This document shows positions 37,298-45,661 of a stretch of 64,000 bases of DNA, piece by piece (position 1 is the stretch's first letter; each line of letters begins with the position of its first letter). The DNA comes from Schaalia sp. JY-X169 (GTDB lineage Bacteria; Actinomycetota; Actinomycetes; Actinomycetales; Actinomycetaceae): contig NZ_CP059675.1 of assembly GCF_014069575.1 (NCBI RefSeq), positions 1,922,001-1,986,000 of the forward strand, given 5' to 3'. Made by a program: the position numbers and the translations under genes. The notes beneath the pieces were generated by a model. It worked only from the letters and a program-made list of their open reading frames with translations, was not told where the DNA came from and ran no database searches.

Positions 37298-38838
37298 TAG
37301 TTCCCTCCCTTTGTTCCAGCGGAATCCGCTGTACCGACAAGCAGTGCGGCTGAGACCAGGTTGTCCTGGGTGACTTCGGAACCACTCAAAACCGTGACGA
37401 CCTCGCCCTCATACAACACGAACACGCGGTCGCACAGGGCCACCAGTTCCTGGTCATCGCTGGAGTTGAGGATGACCGTGACCCCCGTTGCCGCCAGGGT
37501 GCGGATAATTTCGTAGATTTCAGCCTTCGCACCGACGTCAACGCCCTTGGTGGGATCGTCGAGGAGGACGACACGCGGGTCGTTCATCAGCCACTTGCCG
37601 AGGACGATCTTCTGCTGGTTACCACCAGAGAGGGTGGAGACAGCGTCGCGTAGGTTGCCGATTTTGATTTGGAGGCGATCGACTTCGGTGCCAGCCGCCT
37701 GCTTTTCGCGTCCCATGTTGATGAACCACTTGGCTACAAGACGCTTGCGTCCGCTAATGATGGAGAGGTTCTCGAGGATGGGGCGCGTCATCAGCAGACC
37801 CTGGCTGCCGCGATCCCCGGGGACGAGGGCGACGCCGGCGGAGATTCCCCCGCGGGGGCGGCGGTAGTTCTGGGTTTCACCGGCGATCTTGACTTCACCA
37901 GAGGTCTTCGCAATGTCCCCAAAGAGGACGTGAAGGAGCTCTGATTGACCCTGACCCTGCAGGCCACCGAGTCCAACTACCTCACCTTTTCGGGCGTCCA
38001 GGTTGATCCCCCGAAGGTTGGCGGAGTGAAGGTTGCGAGTCTCCAGCTGTACCTCTTCGCGGAGGACGGCGCGCTGGGTCTGTTCGGTCTTCTCTGTTTC
38101 ATCCTCGACCAAGTCGCCAACCATGAGGCGAACAAGGCGGGCTTCTGACATGTCTTGCATATCAACGGTGGCAACAGTCTTGCCGTTGCGTAGGATCGTC
38201 GCCTTCTGGCAGATTTGGCGTACCTCTTCAAGGCGGTGCGAAACGAAAACCACCGCTACGCCCTCGTCAACCAGCTGGCGCACCCTGGAGAAGACCAGTT
38301 CGACCTGGTCTCGGCGCAGGGAGGCGGTTGCTTCATCGAGGACGAGGATGCGGGGATGGCGGCCCACGGCCTTGGCGATCTCTACCAGCTGCTGCGATCC
38401 GGGTGAGAGGTCCCCAACCTCGGTGTTCAGGGTAATGCCGTCATCCATTCCCGGAAGAAAATGGGCAAGGGCATCTTCCGCGTATTGGCGTGACCTCTTT
38501 TGGTCGACGAATCCGGCGCGGGAAATCTCGGTGCCGAGGGACAAGTTGTCGGCAATGCTCAACTCGGGAACCAGCGACAACTGCTGGTACACAGAGGCGA
38601 CGTGATGACGGTGAGCATCGATGGGTCGCGTGATCCGCACCGGCTCGCCAGCAATAGAGATTGTCGCCTGGTCGGGATTAACAGTGCCTGACAGCACCTT
38701 GTTTAGGGTTGACTTGCCGGAGCCGTTGGCGCCCAGCAACCCGTGTACCTCCCCCGCATTGACCTGCAGGCTGGCACCCTGAAGAGCCCGAACGCCACCA
38801 AAGCGTTTGGAAACATCTTCCATGACGAGGTAAGGCAT
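37297..38838 (-). CDS. Sugar ABC transporter ATPase, two ABC domains (RbsA/MglA-like)
   Basis: The 513-residue double-ABC protein has a first Walker A GANGSGKST (36-44), signature LSPGSQQLVEIAKAV and Walker B ILVLDEAT. The second half has a degenerate Walker A (GLQGQGQSE, Lys replaced by Gln) but an intact signature LSGGNQQKIVLGKWL and VVLLDDPT. This asymmetry is usual in the RbsA family. It powers the two permeases encoded next to it. Confidence 0.95.
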   Translation of the reverse strand: MPYLVMEDVSKRFGGVRALQGASLQVNAGEVHGLLGANGSGKSTLNKVLSGTVNPDQATISIAGEPVRITRPIDAHRHHVASVYQQLSLVPELSIADNLSLGTEISRAGFVDQKRSRQYAEDALAHFLPGMDDGITLNTEVGDLSPGSQQLVEIAKAVGRHPRILVLDEATASLRRDQVELVFSRVRQLVDEGVAVVFVSHRLEEVRQICQKATILRNGKTVATVDMQDMSEARLVRLMVGDLVEDETEKTEQTQRAVLREEVQLETRNLHSANLRGINLDARKGEVVGLGGLQGQGQSELLHVLFGDIAKTSGEVKIAGETQNYRRPRGGISAGVALVPGDRGSQGLLMTRPILENLSIISGRKRLVAKWFINMGREKQAAGTEVDRLQIKIGNLRDAVSTLSGGNQQKIVLGKWLMNDPRVVLLDDPTKGVDVGAKAEIYEIIRTLAATGVTVILNSSDDQELVALCDRVFVLYEGEVVTVLSGSEVTQDNLVSAALLVGTADSAGTKGGN

Positions 38839-38900
38839 TGAGAGTCTGCCCCTTTGCTGATGGTGGGGTGGGCCGGAGGTACCGACCCACCCCGGGTTGG

Positions 38901-39995
38901 TTACTTGAAGTACGCCATGACCTGGTCGGCGGTGAGGATCGAGTCCAGAACATAGGTGTCTGGCTCGTCTTTAACCGGCTCCCAGTACTCAGCAAAGTTG
39001 GCGTCGGTGATGGTCGGATCCAGGGGAAGGATGATGGAGTGCCCGTCCTCTGCTAGCTTCGATTCATCCAGTTCGAGACCCTGTAGCTGGTTGACAGCGA
39101 AATGCAGGGCCGTGGCGCCTGTACCCGGAGGGTTGATGACGCCAGCGGTCTTGAAGCCGGTGTCAAGCAGGTCGTTCCACATGCGCATGAAGCCAACCCG
39201 CGCCTCACCCGTGGTGATGACCGAATCAGTCTTGCCAGCGGCCTCAATGGCTTTCAGCGTTCCTTGTGCCATGCCGTCATAGGTCCAGATGCCAGCAATA
39301 TCGGGGTAGGTGGCAAGAAGGTCGGTGGCGACCGTTTGACCAGTGGTCTGGTCCCAGCCACCGTCCCCACGGGTAAGAACTTCGATGCCTGCGGCCTCGA
39401 AGATCGGCTCCGCACCGGCCCAGCGAGCTTCGGTTGCCGGGTTGCCCGCGGCACCCTCTACAGTGACAATCTTGGCACCATCCCCTACGGCCTCAGCGAA
39501 CCAGGTAGCCGAAGCAGCCCCTAGATCCTGCTGCGAAATACCGATGTTGAGGACTTCCTGTGTCTCCACAGCCTGGTCAATGGCGTAGACCTTGATGCCC
39601 TGACCGATGGCTTCCTTGAACACCGCGTCTAGGGCGGTAGCTGAGTTAGGGTCGATGATTATGGCGTCGACGCCCTTGTTGATAAGGTTGCGAACCTGCT
39701 GGATCTGACCGTTCACATCCGTGTCCGCGTTCTCCATTACCAGTTCATCTAAGATGCCCTGTTCCTGGTACTCATTGAACACATCCTCAATGGCGGCAAT
39801 CATCTGCGTGCGGTATTCGGAACCCACAAAGGCGTTGGAAATGCCGATGGTGAAAGGGCCCGCACTTTCCGTGGCTTCGCCACTCTCCGCGCTTTCGGGG
39901 GAGTCGGTTCCCGCGGGGGTAGGTGACGAACATGCAGCAGCCAGGGTGAGTCCGGCTACGGCAGCGACGGCTACGAGTGTCTTCCTTAGCTTCAC
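38901..39995 (-). CDS. Sugar ABC transporter substrate-binding lipoprotein
   Basis: The GTG at 39995 has an excellent AGGAGG six bases upstream and is preferred to 40052; the product is 364 residues. The signal peptide KLRKTLVAVAAVAGLTLAAAC ends in a lipobox cysteine, and an acidic Ser/Thr linker follows. The body is a periplasmic-binding-protein type 1 fold (IGISNAFVGSEYRTQMIAAI, IIIDPNSATALD, VTTGEARVGFMRMWND). First gene of the importer operon. The NFxxxE-like region lacks a known specificity signature, so the ligand is not assigned. Confidence 0.93.
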   Translation of the reverse strand: MKLRKTLVAVAAVAGLTLAAACSSPTPAGTDSPESAESGEATESAGPFTIGISNAFVGSEYRTQMIAAIEDVFNEYQEQGILDELVMENADTDVNGQIQQVRNLINKGVDAIIIDPNSATALDAVFKEAIGQGIKVYAIDQAVETQEVLNIGISQQDLGAASATWFAEAVGDGAKIVTVEGAAGNPATEARWAGAEPIFEAAGIEVLTRGDGGWDQTTGQTVATDLLATYPDIAGIWTYDGMAQGTLKAIEAAGKTDSVITTGEARVGFMRMWNDLLDTGFKTAGVINPPGTGATALHFAVNQLQGLELDESKLAEDGHSIILPLDPTITDANFAEYWEPVKDEPDTYVLDSILTADQVMAYFK

Positions 39996-40143
39996 TTTGG
40001 TCCTCCTTTGGACTTTGAACTGTGCCCCTACGGGACACTGTGCGATTCGCATTCTTCGGAATGCTCACCGGTGTGGCTGAGCCCCCACGGCAATGTGGGC
40101 TTCGCCAGATTCAGTCGGGGAACTGAACCTCGACTGCAGCTGA

Positions 40144-40293
40144 ACAAACATGCAGACCATGGCCTGTATTAAGGGTTATTTTTGATCCGCAAATAAGGTC
40201 TTGAGGTCACACTACACGAGGTATGGGTCACACGTCTGCACCCCGATGACGGTTTTCAGATGAATTGCGTCCCAAAACGGCACAAACATGCAG
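40144..40293. promoter_or_regulatory. Two identical 12-bp repeats upstream of the importer operon
   Basis: ACAAACATGCAG occurs at 40144-40155 and 40282-40293. The spacer 39996-40431 between the ROK repressor and the importer has no gene, so the repeats could be operator sites for the ROK protein (inference). An AT-rich stretch near 40170-40200 probably holds the promoter. Confidence 0.35.
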
Positions 40294-40431
40294 CTCACAG
40301 CCAAGATCACAAGTTTGTTACCTTTTGCTTGCGGGTTGCGCGCCCAGGTTGCGCACTAGTTTCTGGTCGGGAGCGGCGTGGATTGGGAGCCATAGCTCAC
40401 CAGGCGTCGGAAGCCTCACCGGGGGTGTCAG

Positions 40432-41616
40432 CTACTCGGAGAGCACGGCCGCGAGCCCTCCGGCCCGACGCAAACCGTACATCCCAGCTCCCACCAACTT
40501 GCCCTCATCCCCTAGCGATGCCGTTGCAAGTTCCGGCTCATGTACGACGTTCCCCCGCAGTCTCTCCTCGATCATAGGGATGAGCAAGTCGGACCAACGT
40601 TCAAAGAGTCCGCCGAAAACCACAATGTCCGGGGCAATCATCGCGCACACGTTCACCAGATGGAACGCGTAATCATCGGCAACTGACTCAACCATGGCGA
40701 CAGCTTCTTCGTCACCCTCTTCAGCGGCACTGAACACAGCATCGGCACTCTCCACTTCGGGAGAAACGACGCGAGCATTGATTGCCCGCTGTAGGAGTCC
40801 GTGTTCTCCGAGCTCCGCCTCGAGATGTCCAAATCCATGGCGCTGATGCTTCAAACCAGAGACATCTCTCAGCATGCGGCCAAACTGCCCCGCAGCACCG
40901 TGGTTGCCTCTCCACAGTCGACCGTCCTCGACAATCCCGGCGCCGACGCCCTCGTACACAGCCATCGCGACAAGCGTTTTGTGTCCGGGATCGTCAAGAT
41001 TCAAGTACTCGGCGAGTGCAATTAGGTTCACGTCATTTTCAACGACGACCGGGGCATTCGTTGCCCCCCGCAAAGAAGCACCAACGGGTTGGTTGTACCA
41101 GTCCAAAGCCGGAGCCATCAGCACCACTCCGTCGTCGTCGACCGGACCGGGTACGGACACTCCGATAGCCGCTATCCTCTTGCCCTCTCTGGTATCCCAC
41201 TCGGCAACCACCGCCACCAAGAGGTCTAGTTTCTCTTGCGGCTCGGTCCCCAATATCGGAACTCGATCTCGTTCGATTTCGCAGCCATCCAAGTCCAGTA
41301 GTGCAACCTCGATCGCACCTTCCCAAATGTCGAGTGCCAAGATCGTCCTCGCCTCTGGGCAAAACCTGACCAGCATCGACGGCCGTCCACCTGTCGCACC
41401 GTTGCTTCCCGCCTCACTCACCAGTCCTTGCGCCATTAGGGAAGACGTGAGCCTGTTGACGGTTGCGGGGGCCATGCGGGTAAGCCGAGCAATCTCCACA
41501 CGAGAAAGGGGGCCCACATCGATGAGGCACTCTAGTATGCGCATGCGATTGTGCTGCGCAACCTCGGGAGAGGCCGTTCTGGGAGCGCAGGCTAGTTCCC
41601 GCTTGAGCACGCGCAT
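40432..41616 (-). CDS. ROK-family transcriptional repressor
   Basis: The ATG at 41616 (or GTG 41610) is chosen because the upstream extension is low-complexity; the product is about 394 residues. A MarR-like winged helix (SRVEIARLTRMAPATVNRLTSSL) precedes a ROK domain with AAIGVSVPGPVDDDG, VVVENDVNLIALAEYL and GNHGAAGQFGRML. The phosphate loop is altered (LDIWEGAIEV instead of DIGGT), as in regulators rather than kinases. The zinc site is also lost: the segment GLKHQRHGFGHLE replaces the CxCGxxGC motif. It lies upstream of the sugar importer operon on the same strand and probably represses it until a sugar binds. Confidence 0.9.
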   Translation of the reverse strand: MRVLKRELACAPRTASPEVAQHNRMRILECLIDVGPLSRVEIARLTRMAPATVNRLTSSLMAQGLVSEAGSNGATGGRPSMLVRFCPEARTILALDIWEGAIEVALLDLDGCEIERDRVPILGTEPQEKLDLLVAVVAEWDTREGKRIAAIGVSVPGPVDDDGVVLMAPALDWYNQPVGASLRGATNAPVVVENDVNLIALAEYLNLDDPGHKTLVAMAVYEGVGAGIVEDGRLWRGNHGAAGQFGRMLRDVSGLKHQRHGFGHLEAELGEHGLLQRAINARVVSPEVESADAVFSAAEEGDEEAVAMVESVADDYAFHLVNVCAMIAPDIVVFGGLFERWSDLLIPMIEERLRGNVVHEPELATASLGDEGKLVGAGMYGLRRAGGLAAVLSE

Positions 41617-41719
41617 CACCTCGCTCTTCGAACCTGGCTGCCGCCTGTTTCGCCATTGTAGGTCAAACGGAGGCGACCCTGAGTTGCGGTGCGGGTCAAG
41701 ATTCCCGCACGTCGGCCTG

Positions 41720-41782
41720 GACTCGCAACCCGGACTCGCAACCCAGACTCTCAACCCAGACTCTCAACCCAGACTCTCCTCA
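41720..41782. repeat. 13-bp tandem repeat (four full units)
   Basis: Units GACTCGCAACCCG, GACTCGCAACCCA and two GACTCTCAACCCA start at 41720, 41733, 41746 and 41759, with a partial unit at 41772. The array lies about 100 bp upstream of the ROK start codon. Confidence 0.75.
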
Positions 41783-41783
41783 G

Positions 41784-41898
41784 ACGGACAGCCTCTGTCC
41801 CCCGCAGGCTCCTCGGAGCTGCCGAGGGCGAAAAACCCTACCAAATCGACCTCGAACACCACCTGCAAGGGACCAAGGCGCCCCACGGGGACCAACCG
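41784..41898. repeat. CGGTCCCC palindromic repeat, copy 4
   Basis: It resembles copy 3 over its length (GCAGGCTCCTCGGAGCTG and ACCAAATCGACCTCGAACAC). Its CGGAGCTG...GAGGGCGAAAA part is the reverse complement of TTTTCGCCCTC...CAGCTCCG in copy 5. Confidence 0.75.
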
Positions 41899-42094
41899 GC
41901 AACGACACGGCCAGGTCGGTGCCGGAGCGGGGCGGTGTGGCGAGGCAGGACTGCGGCGGCGTGCGGCCACGGCCAGGTCGGGGCGGGGTGCAGTCGCGGC
42001 AGGGCGGTGCCGGAGCAGGTCGGTGGGCGGGCGTCGGCCACCGCCCCGCCGCGCCTCTTTGCACCAACCGCCGTAATGGTGGTTACATAAACCC

Positions 42095-44014
42095 ATGTGC
42101 GGAATAGTCGGATGCGTCGGAAAAACCCCCTCCCAGCAACCAGAGGAGGTCGTCCTAGCCGGCCTCGCCCGACTGGAATACCGGGGCTACGACTCCGCCG
42201 GCATCGCCCTCAACAGCCCCGACCGCAGCGTCCCCACCGTCATCAAGAGAACCGGAAAGCTCTCGAAACTGAGGGACGCACTCGCGAAAAACCCTCCCGC
42301 CCCGGCCACCGCCGCCATCGGCCACACCCGCTGGGCGACCCACGGCGAACCCTCGGAAGCCAATGCCCACCCGCACGTCTCGACAGATGGACGCATCGCC
42401 CTCGTCCACAACGGGATCATCGAGAACGCACCCGCCTTCGCGCAGGCTCTACGCGCCGAAGGGCAGGTCTTCGTCTCAGATACTGACACGGAGGTGGTCG
42501 CACATCTACTCGGACGAGCCGTCGCGGATCCCGACTTACACCCCTGGTCAGGCACCCTTTCTGGAGTCGAGGGTGACGAAGAAGCCCAGGTCCGCCTCCT
42601 CCTCGCAGCGATGCTCAACGTGACCCGCCAACTAGTCGGCAGCTACACGCTGCTCGCCACCTGTGCGGGCGCCCCCCACACCATCGTGGCTGCGCGGCGC
42701 TCCTCGCCGCTGGTGGTTGGTGTGGGCGAGGGCGCCAACTACCTCGGCTCTGACGCGTTGGCCTTCGCGGACTTCACGACCTCCGCCCTCGAAATCGACC
42801 AGGACCAGGTCGTCGCCGTGACCCCAACCGCGGTCACCGTCCTCGACCGCGACGGCAACCCGGTACAACCCAAGGAGCTCAACGTCGACTTCCTCCGGGA
42901 CCGTGCGTCAAAGGGAAACTGGGCGACCTTCATGGAGAAGGAGATCCATGAGCAACCCCGCTCCATCTTCGATACCCTTGCCGGCCGGACGGACTCTGAC
43001 GGTCACCTAACCCTGGATGAGGTGCGCATTTCCGAGGACGTCCTGCGGCGCGCCGACAAGATGATCATCGTCGCCTGCGGCACCGCCGCCTACGCGGGGC
43101 AGGTTGCGCGCTACGCGATTGAGCACTGGTGCCGCATTCCGGTCGAGGTCGAACTGGCCCACGAGTTCCGCTACCGCGACCCCGTCGTCAGCGAAAAGAC
43201 ACTGGTCGTAGCTGTTTCCCAGTCGGGGGAAACCATGGATACGATCATGGCGATCCGGCACGCGCGGAACCAGGGCGCCAAGGTGATCGCCATTGTCAAC
43301 ACTCCCGGGTCGACGATCGCGCGCGAGTCCGACGCAGTTCTCCTCACCCACGCCGGCCCGGAAATCGCCGTCGCCTCCACCAAGGCCTTCACCGCGCAGA
43401 TCACCGCGACCTACATTCTGGGGCTCTACCTGGCACAGGTTCGCGGCAACAAGTACATCGATGAAATCCAGGGCTACCTGGAGGAACTGGCGCAAATCCC
43501 CGACAAGATGCAGGAAGTCCTCAGCAATGGGGAGTACGTGCGGCAAGTGGCCTCAACCATGACCGAGGAGACCTCAGTCATCTACCTGGGCCGCGGCGTC
43601 GGCTACCCTGTCGCGATGGAGGGCGCGCTGAAACTCAAGGAAATCGCCTACATCCACGCCGAGGGCTTCGCCGCTGGGGAACTCAAGCACGGGCCGATCG
43701 CCCTCGTCGAAGAAGGCACGCCCATCTTCGTTATTGTCCCCACGCCACGCAGGCCCGAACTGCACCGCAAGACGGTCTCGAGCATCCAGCAGGTCAAGGC
43801 CCGTGGCGCCCGCACACTGGTGGTTGCGGAAGAGGGCGATACCTCCGTGGATGCCTTCGCGGACGTGGTGTTCCGGGTGCCGCCAGCACCGACCCTGTTC
43901 TTGCCGCTCCTGCAGGTCATACCGCTGCAGGAGTTCGCCTGCGCCCTCGCCTCCGCGAAAGGTCTAGACGTGGACCAGCCCCGCAACCTGGCGAAGTCGG
44001 TGACGGTCGAGTAG
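42095..44014 (+). CDS. glmS: Glutamine-fructose-6-phosphate aminotransferase (isomerizing)
   Basis: The 639-residue enzyme makes glucosamine-6-phosphate for peptidoglycan from fructose-6-phosphate and glutamine. The product begins MCGIVGCVG, so Cys2 is the amidotransferase nucleophile. Two SIS domains follow (IIVACGTAAYAG, VSQSGETMDT, YLGRGVGYPVAMEGALKLKE) and the conserved C-terminal PRNLAKSVTVE. It is slightly longer than the usual 605-625 residues because of an insertion around HPWSGTLSGVEGDEEAQ in the glutaminase domain. No Shine-Dalgarno precedes the ATG, so a leaderless or very short leader is possible. Confidence 0.98.
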   Translation: MCGIVGCVGKTPSQQPEEVVLAGLARLEYRGYDSAGIALNSPDRSVPTVIKRTGKLSKLRDALAKNPPAPATAAIGHTRWATHGEPSEANAHPHVSTDGRIALVHNGIIENAPAFAQALRAEGQVFVSDTDTEVVAHLLGRAVADPDLHPWSGTLSGVEGDEEAQVRLLLAAMLNVTRQLVGSYTLLATCAGAPHTIVAARRSSPLVVGVGEGANYLGSDALAFADFTTSALEIDQDQVVAVTPTAVTVLDRDGNPVQPKELNVDFLRDRASKGNWATFMEKEIHEQPRSIFDTLAGRTDSDGHLTLDEVRISEDVLRRADKMIIVACGTAAYAGQVARYAIEHWCRIPVEVELAHEFRYRDPVVSEKTLVVAVSQSGETMDTIMAIRHARNQGAKVIAIVNTPGSTIARESDAVLLTHAGPEIAVASTKAFTAQITATYILGLYLAQVRGNKYIDEIQGYLEELAQIPDKMQEVLSNGEYVRQVASTMTEETSVIYLGRGVGYPVAMEGALKLKEIAYIHAEGFAAGELKHGPIALVEEGTPIFVIVPTPRRPELHRKTVSSIQQVKARGARTLVVAEEGDTSVDAFADVVFRVPPAPTLFLPLLQVIPLQEFACALASAKGLDVDQPRNLAKSVTVE

Positions 44015-44083
44015 TGGCCCAAATCGCGAGCGGCCCCACCAGACACCGAAAGTAGCGGCCCCACGGTTTTGGTACGCGACGGC

Positions 44084-44872
44084 CTACACCACCAGCGGCC
44101 GCACGTTCGCCCCCGCCGCCAACAGTTCCGCCTTCAACTCTGGCACGGAGACGTTCCTATTGCGGGGCGAATACAACATCGAGGAGATAATAGCCGCCGA
44201 CGCCCCCGCGTCGAACCCATCCATGATGTGCTGTGCTGTCCCCGCCCCTCCCGAGGCAATCACCGGCACCGTCACCGCGCGAGCAATTTGCCCCGTCAGG
44301 TCCAGTTCGTAGCCACGCCCCGTCCCGTCGCGGTCGATGCTGTTGACGACGATCTCACCAGCCCCCAACCCCTCCGCCCTGCGAGCCCACTCAATCGCGT
44401 CCATCCCCGTGAAAACTCTGGCACCGTCAATAGCGACCTCATACCCACTGGGAATCTCCGCGCTGCGACCGACCCACTTCGCCTGCAGACTCACGACGAT
44501 GCACTGCACCCCAAACTCGCTGGCACCACGCGTGATCAGCGCAGGGTCACGCACGGCCATGGAGTCGATACTGATCTTCTCTGCCCCCGCCGCCAGAACC
44601 GCGTGCATGTCGTCGAGGCTGCGAATCCCCCCACCAACAGTCAGCGGCACAAAGATATTCTTCGCAACCTCAGCAACCGTCGCGATATCCGCCCGGCGCT
44701 TTTCGGCACTGGCCATGATGTCGTAGAAAACGATCTCATCAATCTGCTCCTGGTAGAGCCTGCCGGCCAGCTGTGCGGGGTCACCGACATCGATGTTGTC
44801 CTCAAATTGCAACGCCTTAGTGACGCGGCCTTCCTTTACGTCAAAGCAGGCTACAAGCCGGTTAGTCAACAT
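44084..44872 (-). CDS. HisF-like cyclase with altered active site
   Basis: The 262-residue (beta/alpha)8 barrel is clearly HisF-like: LTVGGGIRS (77-85), SIDRDGTGRGYELDL and VPVIASGGAG. Asp11 (CFDVKEGRV) is kept. The position equal to Asp130 of Thermotoga HisF is Gln (VVSLQAK), and position 103, normally Asn, is Asp (KISIDS). Asp11 and Asp130 are the established catalytic acid/base pair, so ordinary imidazole glycerol phosphate synthesis is doubtful. It overlaps the HisH-like gene by 11 bp. No other histidine gene is in the window. HisH/HisF-like pairs also serve in sugar amidination in O-antigen clusters. Convergent with glmS. Confidence 0.8.
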   Translation of the reverse strand: MLTNRLVACFDVKEGRVTKALQFEDNIDVGDPAQLAGRLYQEQIDEIVFYDIMASAEKRRADIATVAEVAKNIFVPLTVGGGIRSLDDMHAVLAAGAEKISIDSMAVRDPALITRGASEFGVQCIVVSLQAKWVGRSAEIPSGYEVAIDGARVFTGMDAIEWARRAEGLGAGEIVVNSIDRDGTGRGYELDLTGQIARAVTVPVIASGGAGTAQHIMDGFDAGASAAIISSMLYSPRNRNVSVPELKAELLAAGANVRPLVV

Positions 44873-45512
44873 TGAGGCCCCCTACGCCCATCGTAGTTAC
44901 GAACTGCCGCAGAACTGCCAGCCCGGTTTGCCCGCTCTTTTCAACGTGGAACTGTGTTGCCAAAACGTTGTCCAACCCCACAACGGACGCGAACGGCTCC
45001 CCGTAGTCAGTGACGCCGAGGACGGTCCTCTCATCCGCTGGTCGCGCAAAGTACGAGTTCACAAAATAGAAGTATCCGCCCTCACCAAACATGGTTTGGA
45101 AAACCTGGGGGTTCGCGGCGGTACCCGAAGCGGATACTGAGTTCCACCCCATGTGCGGTACCGTCAGCGCCCTCGAATCAAACTTTTCCACTGACCCGGG
45201 GAGCCAGCCCAGACACCCCACATCCCCCTCGGCACTGCGGTCAAAGAGGACCTGCAGACCGACGCAGACACCCAAAAACGGCACGCCCTCGCCCACCACC
45301 ACGTCGTTGAGGTACGAAATCCACCCCTGCTCCGCAAGCGAGTCCATCGTCACCCCCGCCGCCCCGACACCGGGCAGAACAAAATGCGTCACGCCCTCGG
45401 CATCCCGAGGCGTAACCACCAACCTGTTAGGGACTTCCACGCGGTCGAGGGCGTACGAGAAACTACGCGAGTTTCCCGTCCGATAGTCAATGATCCCAAC
45501 CAGAGGTGACAT
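44862..45512 (-). CDS. HisH-like glutamine amidotransferase
   Basis: The 216-residue class I amidotransferase has the catalytic triad C83 (LGVCVGLQ), H189 and E191 (TQFHVEKSG) and an oxyanion PGVGAAG loop. The nucleophile elbow VCVGLQ differs slightly from the usual ICLGMQ. It should supply ammonia to the HisF-like partner encoded 3' with an 11-bp overlap. The pair stands alone between glmS and pyrG. Confidence 0.88.
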   Translation of the reverse strand: MSPLVGIIDYRTGNSRSFSYALDRVEVPNRLVVTPRDAEGVTHFVLPGVGAAGVTMDSLAEQGWISYLNDVVVGEGVPFLGVCVGLQVLFDRSAEGDVGCLGWLPGSVEKFDSRALTVPHMGWNSVSASGTAANPQVFQTMFGEGGYFYFVNSYFARPADERTVLGVTDYGEPFASVVGLDNVLATQFHVEKSGQTGLAVLRQFVTTMGVGGLNVD

Positions 45513-45647
45513 GGGCTTCCTTCCGTCGCTATGCCGACTAGAAAACGGTATACCGACCCTCCGACATCTGCCGTTGCCCGACTAGAACGTGGACGAGGGC
45601 GCCCCTCCAGAATCCGATCGCATCTGGGAGGATGAGGCTTCGGGGCT

Positions 45648-45653
45648 TACAAT
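45648..45653 (+). promoter_or_regulatory. Putative -10 box for pyrG (leaderless)
   Basis: TACAAT ends eight bases before the ATG at 45662 with no Shine-Dalgarno between, which fits leaderless transcription as is common in actinobacteria. Confidence 0.4.
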
Positions 45654-45661
45654 TGGGGTCC

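Larger units (their letters stand above)
41617..42094. other. 478-bp repeat-bearing spacer between ROK gene and glmS
   Basis: It holds a 13-bp tandem repeat and palindromic copy 4, then a GC-rich stretch reaching the glmS start. No gene was seen. Confidence 0.5.

Noticed and set aside
41760-42095. Possible glmS ribozyme or riboswitch upstream of glmS
   Set aside because: The region consists of a repeat copy and G+C-rich filler; no ribozyme core was found, and such ribozymes are known mainly from Firmicutes.
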